NCBI GenBank assembly: GCA_002633005.1
Contig: NMRA01000871.1
Span: 12,995 to 76,994, forward strand
DNA from: Phoronis australis
Taxonomy: Eukaryota; Phoronida; Phoronidae
Direction: 5' to 3'
DNA: 64,000 bases
In this document: piece by piece, positions 12,430-24,799 of the stretch
How positions within the stretch are numbered: position 1 is the first letter of the stretch
Layout of the letters: every line of letters begins with the position of its first letter
Notes under the pieces: model-generated
The model's database searches: none
The model's input: the letters and a program-made list of their open reading frames with translations, nothing else
What the model was told of the DNA's origin: nothing
Program-made: the position numbers and the translations under genes

Positions 12430-13200
12430 TTTTGACATCTAAAAGCTAATAATCTTGTAAGAACTGCTGATGTTTTAGTGAATTTAGTTCCAGCCTGAAA
12501 TTGTAAATACTTTTTAATCCAATCCCAAAATACATGTACATGTAGTACAGTGCACTGGCTATCTAAAATAACTGAAACAGACTTTGATAGAATTCGAACA
12601 GTTCCCAAAGATATACCTGTACTAACAATTCAAATTGCAATAAATGCGTTTATTTTTTTACTTAGGTACAACATTTCTCGTTTAAACTCACAAGCAGGAG
12701 TTCAAAATTGGTTTAAGTCATTAAATCAAGTCATTGCTCATGGAATCGTTTGTTGATTTCTGGTTTATATGTTTATCCATCTACGACAATAGACTGATAG
12801 ATGAATGTTGTACCGTTAAAAAGCTAATCCTGTTAGAAACTATGATATTTCAGTGAACTTAGTTGTAGGCTGACATTCGGAAATTTCGATGAATCATCAC
12901 ATCCCCAAATAGCAAAGTACGCTGAACGATTTTGTGTATCTGAAATAAGTTTAAAGAATGTTGACGAATGTCGGACAGCTCAACAGTCTCCCAAAAATCC
13001 TCACAGTTCAATTGAGAATAAATTGTTTATTGAACTAGAACCTAGATTAATGGTTTTAAATCACAAACAGTAGATCACAAATAAGTTTAAATAAATCATG
13101 ACGGATATATGTAGGCTTGTGCTAAGTTGCCTGTCTCAAGTAAATCAGAACTGGGCTGACCAGCGACTAGAATTGTTTGTTAAATTTCGTATTTTCACAC
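12430..13200. repeat. Two diverged copies of a local repeat
   Basis: 12440-12770 and 12830-13190 share short blocks with each other and with 10275-10520 and are followed by a single relic unit of the 52-bp minisatellite. Unclassified. No gene. Confidence 0.4.
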
Positions 13201-13746
13201 TGTCAGATCTCAAGTACTGTTGCCTGAGGCAGCTCCCAGCTACCGTCAGTGCGCTCCATTGCCCTAGGTTCATTCTTAGTCTCCGTGAAAGTTTGTTGGT
13301 TTACGGTTACTCAAATACTGATGGCTGCATCCCCGGGAATGCCCTGGCGGACGTGGGGGGTTCGATACCAACACGGTGGTATACAGAGAACGGGAGGAGA
13401 GGTTGGCAAATCCGAATTGGTTTGTGCCCCCCNCCAGTAACTTTTGCCTTATCCTAGGTCTGACCCATACGCGTTATGTCACAGGTGTACTCGCCATGTC
13501 GTATCTAAATCTACGAAGTTAATGTAAAAATCAAACATAGCGAAGAAAACTGAAATACTCATATAAAATCAATCTCTTTAACATTTTAGATTGGCGGAGC
13601 GAAATCAAGCTTGTGTATCACAATGCGTAAAGCTTCGTTAGATATCACGGACTACATAAATGTTATTGCTTTTGTTGTAGAGGTCACTGGATTAGAAAGT
13701 GTTCACCAAAGTGCGTTATTGTCAATCTCCGTCTTCAATATTTCAG
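13201..13746. other. No gene recognised upstream of the EGF exon
   Basis: An open frame across 13098-13457 contains one N at 13432 and includes a minisatellite relic. It has no domain and is probably not coding. No signal peptide exon is seen here. Confidence 0.45.
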
Positions 13747-13887
13747 AATGTCAAGATGGGTATTACGGTGCAGATTGTCAGCAAAAATGCGGCCATTGTA
13801 ACACCAGCGTCAACTGTAACCCGTACACTGGTCTCTGTCGGGATGCGTGTGCTCCCGGGTACATGACTTTCCCTTACTGCCAGACAG
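13747..13887 (+). CDS. RPTP exon: EGF-like module
   Basis: The exon follows a TTTCAG acceptor and ends at a GTTTGT donor; both junctions are phase 1. It encodes 47 residues beginning ECQDGYYGADCQQKCGHC, with eight cysteines and a GYYG-x-DC start followed by CNPYTGLC and GYM-x4-YCQ. This is the spacing of laminin or scavenger-receptor type EGF repeats, which are extracellular and disulphide-bonded. The symmetric 1-1 phase makes it a shufflable module and fits the phase-1 FN3 exons downstream. It is the most 5' exon I can support. The upstream part of its first codon must come from an unseen exon. Confidence 0.75.
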
Positions 13888-15669
13888 GTTTGTAAAGAGT
13901 AACCAAACTGAATCGTGTATGTCTGTGGATGACCTAAATTAGATAACTTTCCGAATGCATGATTTGATTTTTCCGAAATCTTCACCCATTGTGGTTTTCG
14001 CAATGGTTTCCAAAACCATTACGAATAGCTTTTGCATTCAGAATATATTTCAAACAAAATAGGGACTTACATTTGAGGCAGTTTATTCGAATGTAGGTTT
14101 CGTTTTTGTTACATATTACCAAATTAATGGCGGGTTGGTTTTAAGTCAAAAATCAAAATCAACTGGCGGTTGCACTTCATTCAGGTAAAATCTATGGTTT
14201 AGAACAATCATTGACATAAATACACTGAATTGTCTATAAGGGACACGTAGCCTGAAACTACAAGCTTATGATTGTACTTTAAATTAATCACCAAATGTTG
14301 AGTACTACAAGATTCATCGGGTGGCTGACAAGTTTGAAATTTGAGTTCGAGGTAATACACATCAACCAAATAGGCTTTGAAACTTACATTAGTATGTAGA
14401 GCTAACCAATGGACAGGTTACATGCAACATCTGTGAGTCAACCGACACTCACACGCATGTTGATATTGAAAAGCAATGCTACGTGAACATGTCATGTCTC
14501 TCGATCAGCTGGCCACATTTAAAACACGTTCGGTGTGTACACTAAACTGTAAACTAGAAAGATTATTGTCACGGCGTGACAATAATGGACTCTGCGCGTG
14601 CGTATTAAAGGAATTGTTATGGGAAGTTACTGACAGCATCCCGGCACAGAGTAATCGCAACAATCGTTCTGTAAGACATCACTAACATACATGTACAACT
14701 GTACATGTAACAATTGTGCTCATTGAGCTCAAGTATCCTACTAACATACGTGTATATTAAAATGGCTAAAATCAAGCCTTCCATGCCAAAACCAAGTTTG
14801 ATTTAGCTCGCTCGCCCTTACGAAACTGGTCTTTGATTGCTCCTTTGTCCTAGTGGGTGTCATCTCGGGGCTTGGACTAACAGTTGGCCATAGGTTGAGA
14901 CCTCGGACCGGATCCAATCTGCCTACTCGAAACCATACAACTAAAAGATTTCTGGCATTTTTCGTAATACCCTTGATGCAAACTTGAAGATGCCTGTGTA
15001 TTATCATGTTGTTGAAAGCATTATGGTTATGCAAATGAGTTTTAAGTTCTAGATGGCATTTATTTTATGACCGTATATTTGAGTTCAACTCGAAACTTCG
15101 AGTTCAGACTAGAGCTCTATCTATAATGGTGGGGTCAATAAGTGCAAACTATGATGTAAGCCTGTAGACACTTCAGTGCTGACGCACTTATCTTGATTCT
15201 GCCCCCCCCCCCCAAAAAAAACAAAATGAAAAATAATTTCAAATTAAATTTCAAGTTAAAAGGTTATATCCTGTATCCCGGCTCCACCAGTGGACTTTTC
15301 AAGGCGTTTAATTTTTTTTGCCAAGCAACTATTCTATGTATGACGATCTAAGAGTTCTTTGCCTAAACAAAATTCAATACTCATTTGAGTTAGTAGCAAG
15401 TCGATATGAACTTTATAGCCATGAGTAATCTCGATAATTTTAGTTTTTCGACGGATAGCAGGTTTATTGACATCTTACCGTAAAGGACTCGTCTATCATT
15501 CAGGCTTGGGGTGTTTAGAAGATTGGAATTATTTTTTCCACGATGCTAAAACAACCGAAAGCCTTAAAATGGCATGTCAAGGGCGTTTTTGGTCGTGCCT
15601 ATAGAAGCGGCAGCTGAGTAACCACCTAAACAAATTTTTAGATTGTGTCAAATAAACATAGAAAAATCA

Positions 15670-15725
15670 GGAACCCCAACTGGGAATCGAACCACAGATC
15701 ACCACTGAGCTACTGAAGACCCGAT
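15670..15725 (-). repeat. tRNA-like SINE head, truncated
   Basis: On the minus strand AGTAGCTCAGTGGT (box A) is followed too closely by GGTTCGATTCCC (box B). The anticodon arm is missing. This suggests a tRNA-derived SINE relic rather than a tRNA gene. Confidence 0.5.
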
Positions 15726-16089
15726 ACCTGCGCAATTCTGTTTACAGCCAACGGTTAAGTCATGTATCCCATGAGCGGCGTTTCGCCTTTTTCACATGGG
15801 ATTTTGACAATTATACATAGATTGTGAGGCAATTGCTCTAGAAGACTCAAAAACCTTTCATGAGTAAAGTAAGCCACTACACAACAACACATTCCGACTA
15901 TCCTCGTGCCTGTTGAATTTGCCGTCATACTAAACTGAGTATAAAGGCAACCCCATTTACTATACTCTACACTTCTCCTATTTCATTGAATTGTGTCAGT
16001 TTTGTGCGTACATGTTCTATTTACTAAGTGAAAAATATGCAAATGTATTGCTTGTGTTACACCTTGGGCAGCTCATATCTTACTGGAGA

Positions 16090-16250
16090 TCTTAGATCAA
16101 CAAATGTGGGCCCGGTATCTGATCTTTTTACACGAATTGGAACTCGATTTTTTTGGCATCCTCTACTCTACTTTTGAGAAGACTCAAGATAACTGTATGT
16201 TGGTTTATGCTCAAATGCACCATGACTTACGTAGATAATTTTAGTCCTGG
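16090..16250 (+). repeat. Interspersed repeat (GGGCCCGGT family), copy 1
   Basis: Shares GGGCCCGGT-x-TCTGATCTTTTTAC, CTACTCTACTTTT, CTCAAGATAA and CTTACGTAGATAATTT with copies near 18345-18500 (+) and 18640-18790 (-). Confidence 0.6.
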
Positions 16251-16289
16251 TTTGCAATTAATAAACCCAACAATGAGGATGAAAGTTTG

Positions 16290-16333
16290 AGGGCTCTAGA
16301 TTACGGGAGTAACGACTGAGAACATGTGATAAT
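16290..16333. repeat. Partial copy of the 114-bp MITE
   Basis: GGGCTCTAGATTACGGGAGT and AACGACTGAGAACATGTGATAAT match the right end of 17634-17747. Confidence 0.6.
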
Positions 16334-16515
16334 CCACTGATACCACATAATGAACGAGAAACACTGCAATGAAACGATCTACCATTCTCGACTAGCCTCG
16401 CATTACGTAGAATTGTCGTAAGGACTTCACAGGGACCTGATTTATTTACATTATTTTGAAAACGCTTTAACTGGTCATGCTTTGTGTGTCATTAAAGAGA
16501 TAAGCATACCTGCAG

Positions 16516-16680
16516 CTGACGCAGCAATTAGAACTCCTCTCGTTTATCACATTGGTGTAGACTCACAGTTGAACTGTGGTTTTCTGTTGACACCAGACCT
16601 TCCGGAATTGCACCATGGTACCAACTCCGGACGGTCTCTCACGACGATTTATCGTAATGCGCTTTGCAACCACTTTTTAT
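16516..16680 (+). CDS. Possible additional RPTP ectodomain exon (tentative)
   Basis: A 165-bp open stretch lies between a CCTGCAG acceptor and a TTTTTAT/GTAAGA donor. Both ends are phase 1, so it could be inserted between the EGF exon and the first FN3 exon without breaking the frame. It would encode 55 residues with three cysteines or cysteine-completing codons (motifs QLNCGF and NALCNHF). I recognise no domain. The polypyrimidine tract is weak and chance agreement of phase is possible, so this is left out of the assembled protein. Confidence 0.25.
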
Positions 16681-16853
16681 GTAAGAGGCCCGTGGTCGGA
16701 TATCGCGACGTTCTAAGAAAAGCCGAGTTGTTTTTGTTTTTACTCAAAATCAATTAAATATTTAAACAAAACAGCTATAAAGTGTATAAAATAAGCTCTA
16801 AATTACTAGTCTAGCTGACTATGCGTCTTATCCTAAGCTTCCGCCGTGAAAAC

Positions 16854-17354
16854 ATCGTCTGCTAAAGTAGGTTACCAAAGGCTACTGAGTATAATGCCCA
16901 AGTCAAAGGACCCCGACGACACGATCAAATTGGAGATCGGTGATATACAAGTGAAGGGAAGTGAGAGATTAATGTTAACTAACTTATATTATACCACAAT
17001 ATTAGCGTCAAATGGCAGATACAACCGTGTAATAACCCATAAAGTTATCTCACTAGTGAGATAACGATCTGGCGGGAAACCGAGGACGGGGTCGTACCCG
17101 GGACCCTATTGCTGGTCGCCGACTTTACCACTACACCACGCAGCGACTGACGTCATCAAGAGTGAAAATAGAATACTTAAATGAGCACGCGCAATAATCG
17201 CACGTTCAACAAACCGCATTGTACTGTACTTATACGTTACGAAAAATAAGACAAATTTCCATAAAAATGATATCTTAATTCCGTGAAATTTTTCTCTCAT
17301 TTCTTCTTGAGAATTATATTCAGTTACCAGTGGTAACCTACTTTAGCAGACGAT
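16854..17354. mobile_element. MITE with ATCGTCTGCTAAAGTAGG termini
   Basis: The 23-base left end ATCGTCTGCTAAAGTAGGTT is repeated in reverse at 17331-17354. The 501-bp interior has no transposase but holds a tRNA-like stretch at 17088-17148. A related element lies at 59826-60252. Confidence 0.8.
17088..17148 (-). repeat. tRNA-like sequence inside a MITE
   Basis: On the minus strand CGTGGTGTAGTGGTAAAGTC (box A like) and CCGGGTACGACCCC (box B like) are spaced about as in a tRNA. The stems are poor, so it is a tRNA-derived relic. Confidence 0.5.
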
Positions 17355-17633
17355 AATTTCCCGGTCGAAGCTTAGCGTGAAAAAAAAACGTGTTTTAAGC
17401 TATAATAGTTGGTAAACCTTAATTTTTAAATTCAATTTATTTCTAAAATGTTTAAGTTTTCAATTGATTTTGAGTAAAAGCAATATTTGACAAAAATAAC
17501 CGGGCTTTTCTTAAAAGGTCACGACCTCCGACCCCGGGCCTCTGACATGGAAAGTAGTTACAAAGCGGTGGAGAGTCAGAAAAGGTAAATCGATTCATTG
17601 CAATGTTTCACGTTTAGTATAAGTTATAAATAT

Positions 17634-17747
17634 ATTATTACATGTTCTCAGCCGTTATCCCCCTTATCTACGCCCCTCGGGCGATGATTCTCCAAAATCC
17701 ACTCGGGCTCTAGATAACGGGGGATAACGACTTCGCCATGTAATAAT
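17634..17747. mobile_element. Small palindromic MITE (114 bp)
   Basis: Perfect 11-base inverted ends (ATTATTACATG and CATGTAATAAT) and an inner inverted pair CCGTTATCCCCCTTATCTA / TAGATAACGGGGGATAACG. Partial copies occur at 16290-16333 and 52620-52695. Confidence 0.8.
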
Positions 17748-18344
17748 CTATATAATATATCATTTTTACGAAGATTATGCGTCTCGTTTCCATAGCGCAT
17801 ACATGTCGGTACAATGTCCTTTGTTGAACATGCGATTGTTGCGCGGGCTCACTTTCTAATTTCACTTTCGATGACGTCAGCTGCTGAGTGGTGGAGTGGA
17901 AAAGTCGACGACTTGAAGCTCTTGTGGAGCGGGTTCTAAACCGGCCTCGGTTTACCGTCAAAATGTTATTTAACGCCGTTGAATAACAAAATGGGTTATA
18001 CAGTGTAGTTGCCATCTCAGGCAGATAATGTGGTATAATAACAATTTATCTTGAGTGGGCACAGAAGCACCATAGAAATTGTCAAAAATAATTTAGAAAT
18101 CCTATGGAGTACAAATATTAGATTCTGGATTCTCGTACCAAATACGACGTCGCTGATCGCAAATTTTCAACTGGTTAGGTGGCCACTAAAAACGTCCTTT
18201 CACTTGCCTTGTGCAGATAGATGTAGAAGCAGGCTCAATTCTTGTTTTAAAGTATTAAACCAATTTAACGGCGCTAATTGCCGCTTGTGATTTAAAAAGA
18301 AATTCTTAAACCTGTTTGGGCTAAAATCACGGCATATTGGTGAC

Positions 18345-18800
18345 AGCGCACGTGCTCTTCCGTCACGCAACCTGGGCCCGGTCTCTAATCTTTGTACTCG
18401 AAACGAACTCGAAACTATTTTTGGCAATTTCTCTGCTCATTTTGTGCGAACTTAAGATAATTGGTTATCAGACTGTGCTCGAATACATTATAGCTTATGC
18501 ATAGGAGTTTCTAGTTCAAGTTTGCCCTTGAAGACCCTTATATTCGTGCTACAAAATCGAGTAAAAACTCGAAATTTCGAGTTCAAACTCGAACTCATTG
18601 CTTTAATATTGGGTTTACAAACAGTGAACTAAGGGAAATAAATTATCTACGTAAGTTATTGTGTACTCGAGCATAGAATAATAGACACTTATCTTGAGTT
18701 AGCAAAAAGTAGAGTAGAAAATGACAAACCTAATTTCCAGTTCCATTTCGAGTAAAAAGATTGGAGACCGGACCCAGGTTAAGAGACATCCTTGGTGATG
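18345..18800. repeat. Fold-back repeat
   Basis: The left arm (18345-18500) and right arm (18640-18800) are inverted relatives (CCTGGGCCCGGTCTCTAATC versus the reverse of GATTGGAGACCGGACCCAGG). The centre has the palindrome AACTCGAAATTTCGAGTT at about 18568-18585. Same family as 16090-16250. Confidence 0.7.
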
Positions 18801-19916
18801 GTCCGCAGCGTTTGCGCATCCCTGCTTCTTTCCGTAATGATTATTACATGCTTTATATTATGTGTAACCACTTCCTAGCAAAAGGTATTCTGTTTAAAAC
18901 AGTCTTATGTTGTCCAAAATACCAAATTATTTTTCGTGTTTGCATTAAACACAAATTTGCCTTGTAAGTCGTGCAAGTTTTAATGTTTAACAAAGAGAAT
19001 TATGAGTTTCAGGGTGATTCCCCAAGGCTTCGATTAAAATTTAGATCCTACCAGAAATTTATGATTCTACATCGTCACTCAGCTTATGTTTTCTTCGAAA
19101 AAATGAAATAATTTGATTCACTGCACGAAGGAGCAGGCGACACAAACGGAGTGGTAGTGCGCAGCGCCACTGCCGGTGGCATGGAATATTGTGAGCATAT
19201 CGACGGGGTAGGCATTTCTTAGCCATAGTTACCGTTACGATTGTGCCAGTTGTCGGAATTGGACATTTGAAATCGGGTATGACACCCCCCCCCCTCTCCC
19301 CCACGCACACACAAACTAAATCTCCACGCATTGTCACCACAAATTTGTTTCGGCTGAGTAATGTTAATTACCGCGTTTAATTAATAAACTCAAAATTGCT
19401 TCACGGTTTTGCTATTTTATTTTATTTACTTGGGTCTCTCCCCCCAAATCCGCTCATGTGGTGAGTGCGCCGACGCATGTGAGCCCGAATACATGACAAT
19501 CCTATTCTGTAAAAATTTTGAGTGGGCAGTCGTATTATATTGATTTTTGAGTTTTTAGTCACATACTACATCTGTACAATAAAAACAATGTGTAGAATAA
19601 AAAGAAACTGACGAGCACAATTAGTAATGTAACTAAAATTAAACTGTTTAAGTCAGGCAAATCGTGTTGCCGTGAAGCAATTTTTCTTTGTGGTCCTCAA
19701 AAAGAATATAGATAATTAAATATACAAAATACAATCTTGTTGCATGAACATAATTCCTTTGTTTCAATTTTGACAATCCAACCTACTGCAGATCTTACGT
19801 CAGTTCAACTGGGTCACAATGTAAACATTTAATCAGAAATTCTTGACATCACTCAACATTTCCTATTTGCACTAACATGCAGCCATCTATTTCAGTGTAT
19901 CCTTCTACTTTTATAG

Positions 19917-20225
19917 AAATTGCCAGACTCAAAGATCCACCAGCAGTAGTGCTAAGAACAAGAACAACTTTATCTGTTCGTTGGACAGCCTGGCGGGGTG
20001 GAATAGATCATGGCGTGGGACCGGTTGAAAAATACATTATAGAGTACGAACAAGATGGTGGTGGGGTTTGGAATTCCACAGAAGTTGATAATGTGGCAAA
20101 TCAAGCTACGTTCACTTACAATATCTCCAACACTGACGTGAGTCATGTATACCTAGTGAGAATTAAGATAAAAGTGGCGGGTGGTCTGCTTGGGAACTCC
20201 AGTCCGGAAGTGGAAGCGTGTGGAG
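19917..20225 (+). CDS. RPTP exon: FN3 domain 1
   Basis: Encodes residues 48-150. FN3 hallmarks are LSVRWTAW (B strand with Trp), VEKYIIEYEQ (C strand) and VYLVRIKIKVAGG (F strand, in place of the usual Y-x-V-x-V). Potential N-glycosylation sites are present (NSTE, NISN, NSSP). The start is after TTTATAG. An alternative acceptor TTTCAG ending at 19895 would add 21 bases in the same phase. The donor after GGAG (GTAAAG) is phase 1. A second GT three bases further on would be phase 0 and would not fit the next exon. Confidence 0.85.
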
Positions 20226-20678
20226 GTAAAGTAAGCCTGTCTGTTTATATTAGTAGAGGAATTTTAATAACTTACGTCATAAATAGCGAAATAGTCTAAA
20301 TTGAATTTTTCCAAACCTATTTTGTCACCAGGCATGTCAGTCCTCTCCTGCCGTTAATTAAGTAGTTGTAATTAATTCCGTGAGCGCTATAACAATAGAA
20401 ACATTGGTTCGTTTGAGCTCCAAAAGTTTTGTTTTTTGGTCTCAGCCCCTCACTATGCATTTTACCATGTACCTGTATAGTATGCTCTCCATCTGTGTCG
20501 CCTGTTTGAGTATGTGACCCCTATTTGAGTATGTAAACTGTTTCCTTGTTGGATAATTATGTGTTATTTTCTTTACACGCTCATTTTAAAAGTTCGTAAT
20601 TCAAACTTCGTATGGTGGGTACGAGTACGTGCCGTAAGATCCATACCTACGTTACCATTACTATATTTTGAATTTCAG

Positions 20679-20743
20679 AACCACAAGCACCCGAACCAAG
20701 TCTATCAAACACAGACGTTAACACAATCGGCATAAACTGGCCA
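20679..20743 (+). CDS. RPTP exon: FN3 domain 2, first part
   Basis: A short exon after AATTTCAG, entering in phase 1 and leaving in phase 0 at CCA/GTAAGA. It encodes PQAPEPSLSNTDVNTIGINW plus P, the A and B strands of an FN3 domain ending just after the conserved Trp. The rest of the domain is in the next exon, 666 bases downstream. Too short to score alone; it is supported by the phase match and by domain completion. Confidence 0.78.
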
Positions 20744-21409
20744 GTAAGATTTTACTGTTTCCAAATATAAATACAAGGGTGAAATTGAGCTTAAAAATGA
20801 TTCCCGTTCATTCCCATAAGTTATTATTTTTGCTTCTTTCCTATCGTCTTTGTTGCGAACTGCCATTGCCTTTCGCTGTGCTTGTGGCTAATACCTTTAG
20901 TAAGAATGGGCGTGTGTTTAGTAAATACTACCTAATACTTTGCGAGATATTGCCATATGCGACATTACAAGCAAAGCATGTGTTGACATGAGCTCACCGG
21001 CTTCGCGAGAGCCTTGCATCTGAGGAATTGATCCCCTCTGGAAATTGATTGGGAAATATGTACTCTGGAAATGGTCGCCAGTATAATGGCGAACACATAA
21101 CTCACTTGCTACCTACAGGAACTTGCTGCATTGCGAGAATTGATATTAAATAAGCAATTAACACTAGTTGATTCAAACTTATTCTTTTACTGTCGGTTCG
21201 ATGATTCCAAGAGATTAATAGTCACCTGTTTCTGCCTATATCAACCTCAACAGAATTTGTAAGTGTCATTGCTCAACATCAATAGCCAGCTGTGTAATGT
21301 AAGACTTAGATTCTGTATATGTATGGGTTGTTTCAAAGTTTGGGAAGTAGCTCATATTTTGTTGACTTGTTCCGCTATACATGTAAATGCTCAATTGTGA
21401 AACGTTCAG

Positions 21410-21620
21410 GAACCTAACTGGAGGTGTGGTACACGGGGTTGGTTTGTTGTGGAGTACAGCAACAGAACAGACACCACGTGGGCGAGAACGTCCAACATTA
21501 CATTGAATAGTACATCACTGTACACGGCAGCGTGCACCACCTGGCAAGTAAGAGTCAGGACATTCAATATGCACATGTCTAGCGTATCCGGTGAAAAGAA
21601 CATCACCAGCCAAAATAAAG
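21410..21620 (+). CDS. RPTP exon: FN3 domain 2, second part
   Basis: Acceptor ACGTTCAG and donor GGTACT; the exon enters in phase 0 and leaves in phase 1. It completes the FN3 domain begun in the previous exon, with WFVVEYS for the C strand, TWQVRVRTFN for the F strand and a GEKNIT G strand. The stretch NRT, NIT, NST and NIT gives several potential N-glycosylation sites. It also carries two extra cysteines (WRCG and TAACTT), one near the end of the B strand, a position where other FN3 domains of this protein also have one. Confidence 0.85.
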
Positions 21621-23235
21621 GTACTTATCATGGGCAGGGTGTTACTGGTTTGAGAATGAGACATGTCTTTGATTAGAATATATGTATTACTGCTGGCATT
21701 TTGTTTATATCGAAATTTTCATTTTGTATTCAGACATTGGTGTCTATTAGACGTGTGTTTCTTAAGAATTCTCTCGCCCTGTCTAGAAAACTAACAACGG
21801 AAGTATGATTTGGACTCTTGTTCTTGTAAAAAGGGTCCCATATTACGTCTTCTTGTTATAGGATTCTAATTATGAATCGAAATAAGATTCCAAACTATGA
21901 TTAGGATCAATGAAACTTTCTGGGGGTTTGCCGACCTTAAAATTGCGACTTTCAAATGATTGACACAGTCATTGCATAGGGCTTGAGTTGGTATGGATTC
22001 TGTGACGGCCAGAAATGTTATGAAAATTATTTTACGAGAGTGAAAAGCCTAATTTAAAGGTGGCTTTTCATCAGCAAAAATGGCGAATTAATGTAGCTTA
22101 ATTGTTACGCGGAACCCAAGAATAGGTCCAAACCTCCGAACAGTATATCTACATGTAGTAAATGGCTGATTGGATTCATACAGGGTATAAAGCTTCCAGG
22201 CCTTACATGTATGTCTTATGCAGGGTTCTCCGTGATTATAATGATGGGCATTGTTTCTAAAATGTTCCAATTTTGCATAATGGCCTTTGAAAATAGGACT
22301 TTACAAATAAAATCTGCATACAACGAAATGATAATTTGGAAAAATGTATCAACGTTTCTCAAATGGTCACATGACCTAATTAATGACCAATTTTTAAAAA
22401 TTCAGAGAAATGGAATTCCACAGGTTTTCCTTTTTCAGAAATATACCTGTCCATTAAGCCAAGATACCTCGTTAATGTTCAAACGTTACAATAATTTAGG
22501 TTCCTACGGGCATGAAGATAAATAAGTATTTGTAGAAGTGTGTTATATAAATCAGTGAGTTGATAATGCATACGTAAAATTCATCATTATTCAAAGTCAT
22601 TTGTTTGTGATATCAATTGAGCTACAGTTAAAGCCTGATAAGTCGTGGTAAAGATCTTTGCATACTCAACTGTAGACCACGAGATCTGACGAACACATGG
22701 CATGCATGAAAACTGAAAATTTACCCAATTTTGCTCAGTACGCCAACTGCGGTGACATCACGAGACCACATGGATATAAGTTTGGGCTACAAATCTATTG
22801 ACGTATGTTCATTAGGTCACGTGATGCGTCAAAGGTGGCGTGATGACCAGACTTGAAAATGTTTTAGATATATATTTCCACGCTGGTTCAAGATTTTCAC
22901 AGTGATGGAAACTAACAATTAATAATCACAAAGGGATAATATAACTAGTGGATACGTTTCACGAAAGTCAAATCATCAAGCCTGGTGAAGTTTTTGAAAG
23001 GAGTTCATTGTTGACAAGAACTCAGTCAAGTAATCAATACATTGTACATGGATATTGTGAAGTGTAATCTTGTAGACCTGTGGAAGCCTGTTTCTGTCGA
23101 GGCAGTAAAAATCAGGCGTATATAATTACCTCAATTTGTTTTGCACCCAGTCCTTTCAGTCAGAGGATCATATGGGAGTCTCGATGCCATACGTACTACA
23201 TAATATTTACATGAGAAGAATGTTTTCTTTTCTAG
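21621..23235 (+). other. Intron before FN3 domain 3
   Basis: AT-rich. The 104-codon open frame at 22211-22525 has no domain and no fitting splice phase that I could see. No repeat identified. Confidence 0.5.
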
Positions 23236-23541
23236 CGCCATCTCAGGTAGAAGATCTGGGTATTGAGACTGGCAGCGTCACCAATACTTCACTAACGGTT
23301 GTATGGAAAGAGCCCGAAAGTAACGGGTGTTCCATTGAAGAATATGAGTTCTCCTATAGACTGATCGAAGTGTTACAGTGCACTGACGGACACAATGGTA
23401 TTGAAGAGACGGAAACCATTAACACAACTACTAAGAATATCACAGGTCTCAAGCCAAACTCAAAATACGAGATAAAGGTTGCTGCTAAAACAAAATCCAT
23501 TGGTGAAGAAGGGTTAATAAACGGAATTACCCTTGAATATG
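23236..23541 (+). CDS. RPTP exon: FN3 domain 3 (type B)
   Basis: A 306-bp exon, phase 1 at both ends (TTTTCTAG acceptor, ATG/GTGAGT donor), residues 243-344. FN3 strands are visible: LTVVWKEP, IEEYEFSYRL, GLKPNSKYEIKVAAK. It carries NGCSIEEYE and LQC, the cysteine pair typical of the type B domains of this protein (Cys after the BC loop and Cys after the C strand). One complete domain per exon, as expected for exon shuffling. Confidence 0.9.
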
Positions 23542-24799
23542 GTGAGTGCAGCAAAAACTTAAAGGAAACGGATAGCGCGATCTCACAGTTAGAATTTTTG
23601 CAAAAGGTTTGAGACCACTAATTGTTACTTATAAACGAGGAATAGGTCATTACAAGTGGAATGCCCACTTCAGTGTTGCATTTTGGAGTTGTGCCCGGCA
23701 GTCCCACCACGGAGCAAATTTATCTCCTCCTTGACAAGGGTAGCCTAACCTTGATATACGGATACGGACTTCTATGAGCGTTGCTACAACGGCAAATTTA
23801 GAAAATTACGACAGTAGACAACGTTCTTGAATAATGAACGGCGATCTGCATTATCCATAACAGGTGGAGTAAAGAGAAACCGGCTGCCGCTTTGCACACG
23901 GTCGAATTTTGAACCTTGCAATTGGTGTTAATATGATTTTTATGGAGATGTTTCCCTTTTGCAACGGGTGCCCCGTTTAATCGTTATCAAATGTTGGAAG
24001 CTTTTGATTTAAGTTTGATGATTGGTGATCTAGCTCTTGTGGTCTTTATTTAAAAGTTGATGGAAACCTGGCGTTTAAGGTTTTCTCGACTCCCCCTACT
24101 CATCTGAAAAGCTTCATACACGTCGTCTAGGTGGTATATCTTAAACATTTCTTCAAATTCATATATTTCTCCGTCATCCTGAGAAATGGTTCATGGTTGT
24201 TACTGCAGTTTTCTTATCCTTAATTTTCCAGTCTATAACATTTATTCCATGATACATGAATATCTCCCAACATCTCATTTGGTAAAGCACGTGTTGGCAC
24301 CGTTCTGTGTACACTGATTTAATAATAACGATAATAATAATGATTCTGATAAAAACAGTTACAGTATAAACAATCGCTCAATGAGACACAAAAGTATTAA
24401 TAAGATACTCTACAACGTGAGGTTGCTTTAAACTGTAAATGATGGCAGACAATAAAAATCTTTAAGTTTTGAAACAAAACGCAATCATTTGTGCAGCTCA
24501 AATGCACATATGAAAGCACGTACAATGTTTCTACGCTTCCTGCAAAAGATTTTATCGGTTCTGAACATATCATATACTATTTGAATGTCAATAATGTTAT
24601 TAAATTTTGCGCCTTGCACAAGAACGTTTGACAAAGAACACCTGTACTTGCCAGTAAAATCCTATTTAGGTATTCATGTTTCAGATGATGCTTTTTGCTC
24701 GTTGGCGTATCATGCTTTCGCCAAATTTGAAAATGATATATACTTCGCCTGAAAGGCTGACGACATTAAATGCAATCACTATTCAACTATTGTCTTTAG

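Larger units (their letters stand above)
13888..19916 (+). other. Intron(s) between the EGF exon and FN3 domain 1
   Basis: About 6 kb that may hide further ectodomain exons (see the tentative exon at 16516). Most recognisable content is repeats: SINE head at 15670, MITEs at 16854 and 17634, fold-back at 18345, and poly-C tracts near 15202 and 19278. Confidence 0.6.

Noticed and set aside
13098-13457. 119-codon open frame upstream of the EGF exon
   Set aside because: It contains a minisatellite relic and an N, has no domain, and does not splice in phase to the EGF exon.
22211-22525. 104-codon plus frame in the intron before FN3 domain 3
   Set aside because: No FN3 or EGF features and no phase-compatible splice pair. 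AT-rich composition suggests chance.
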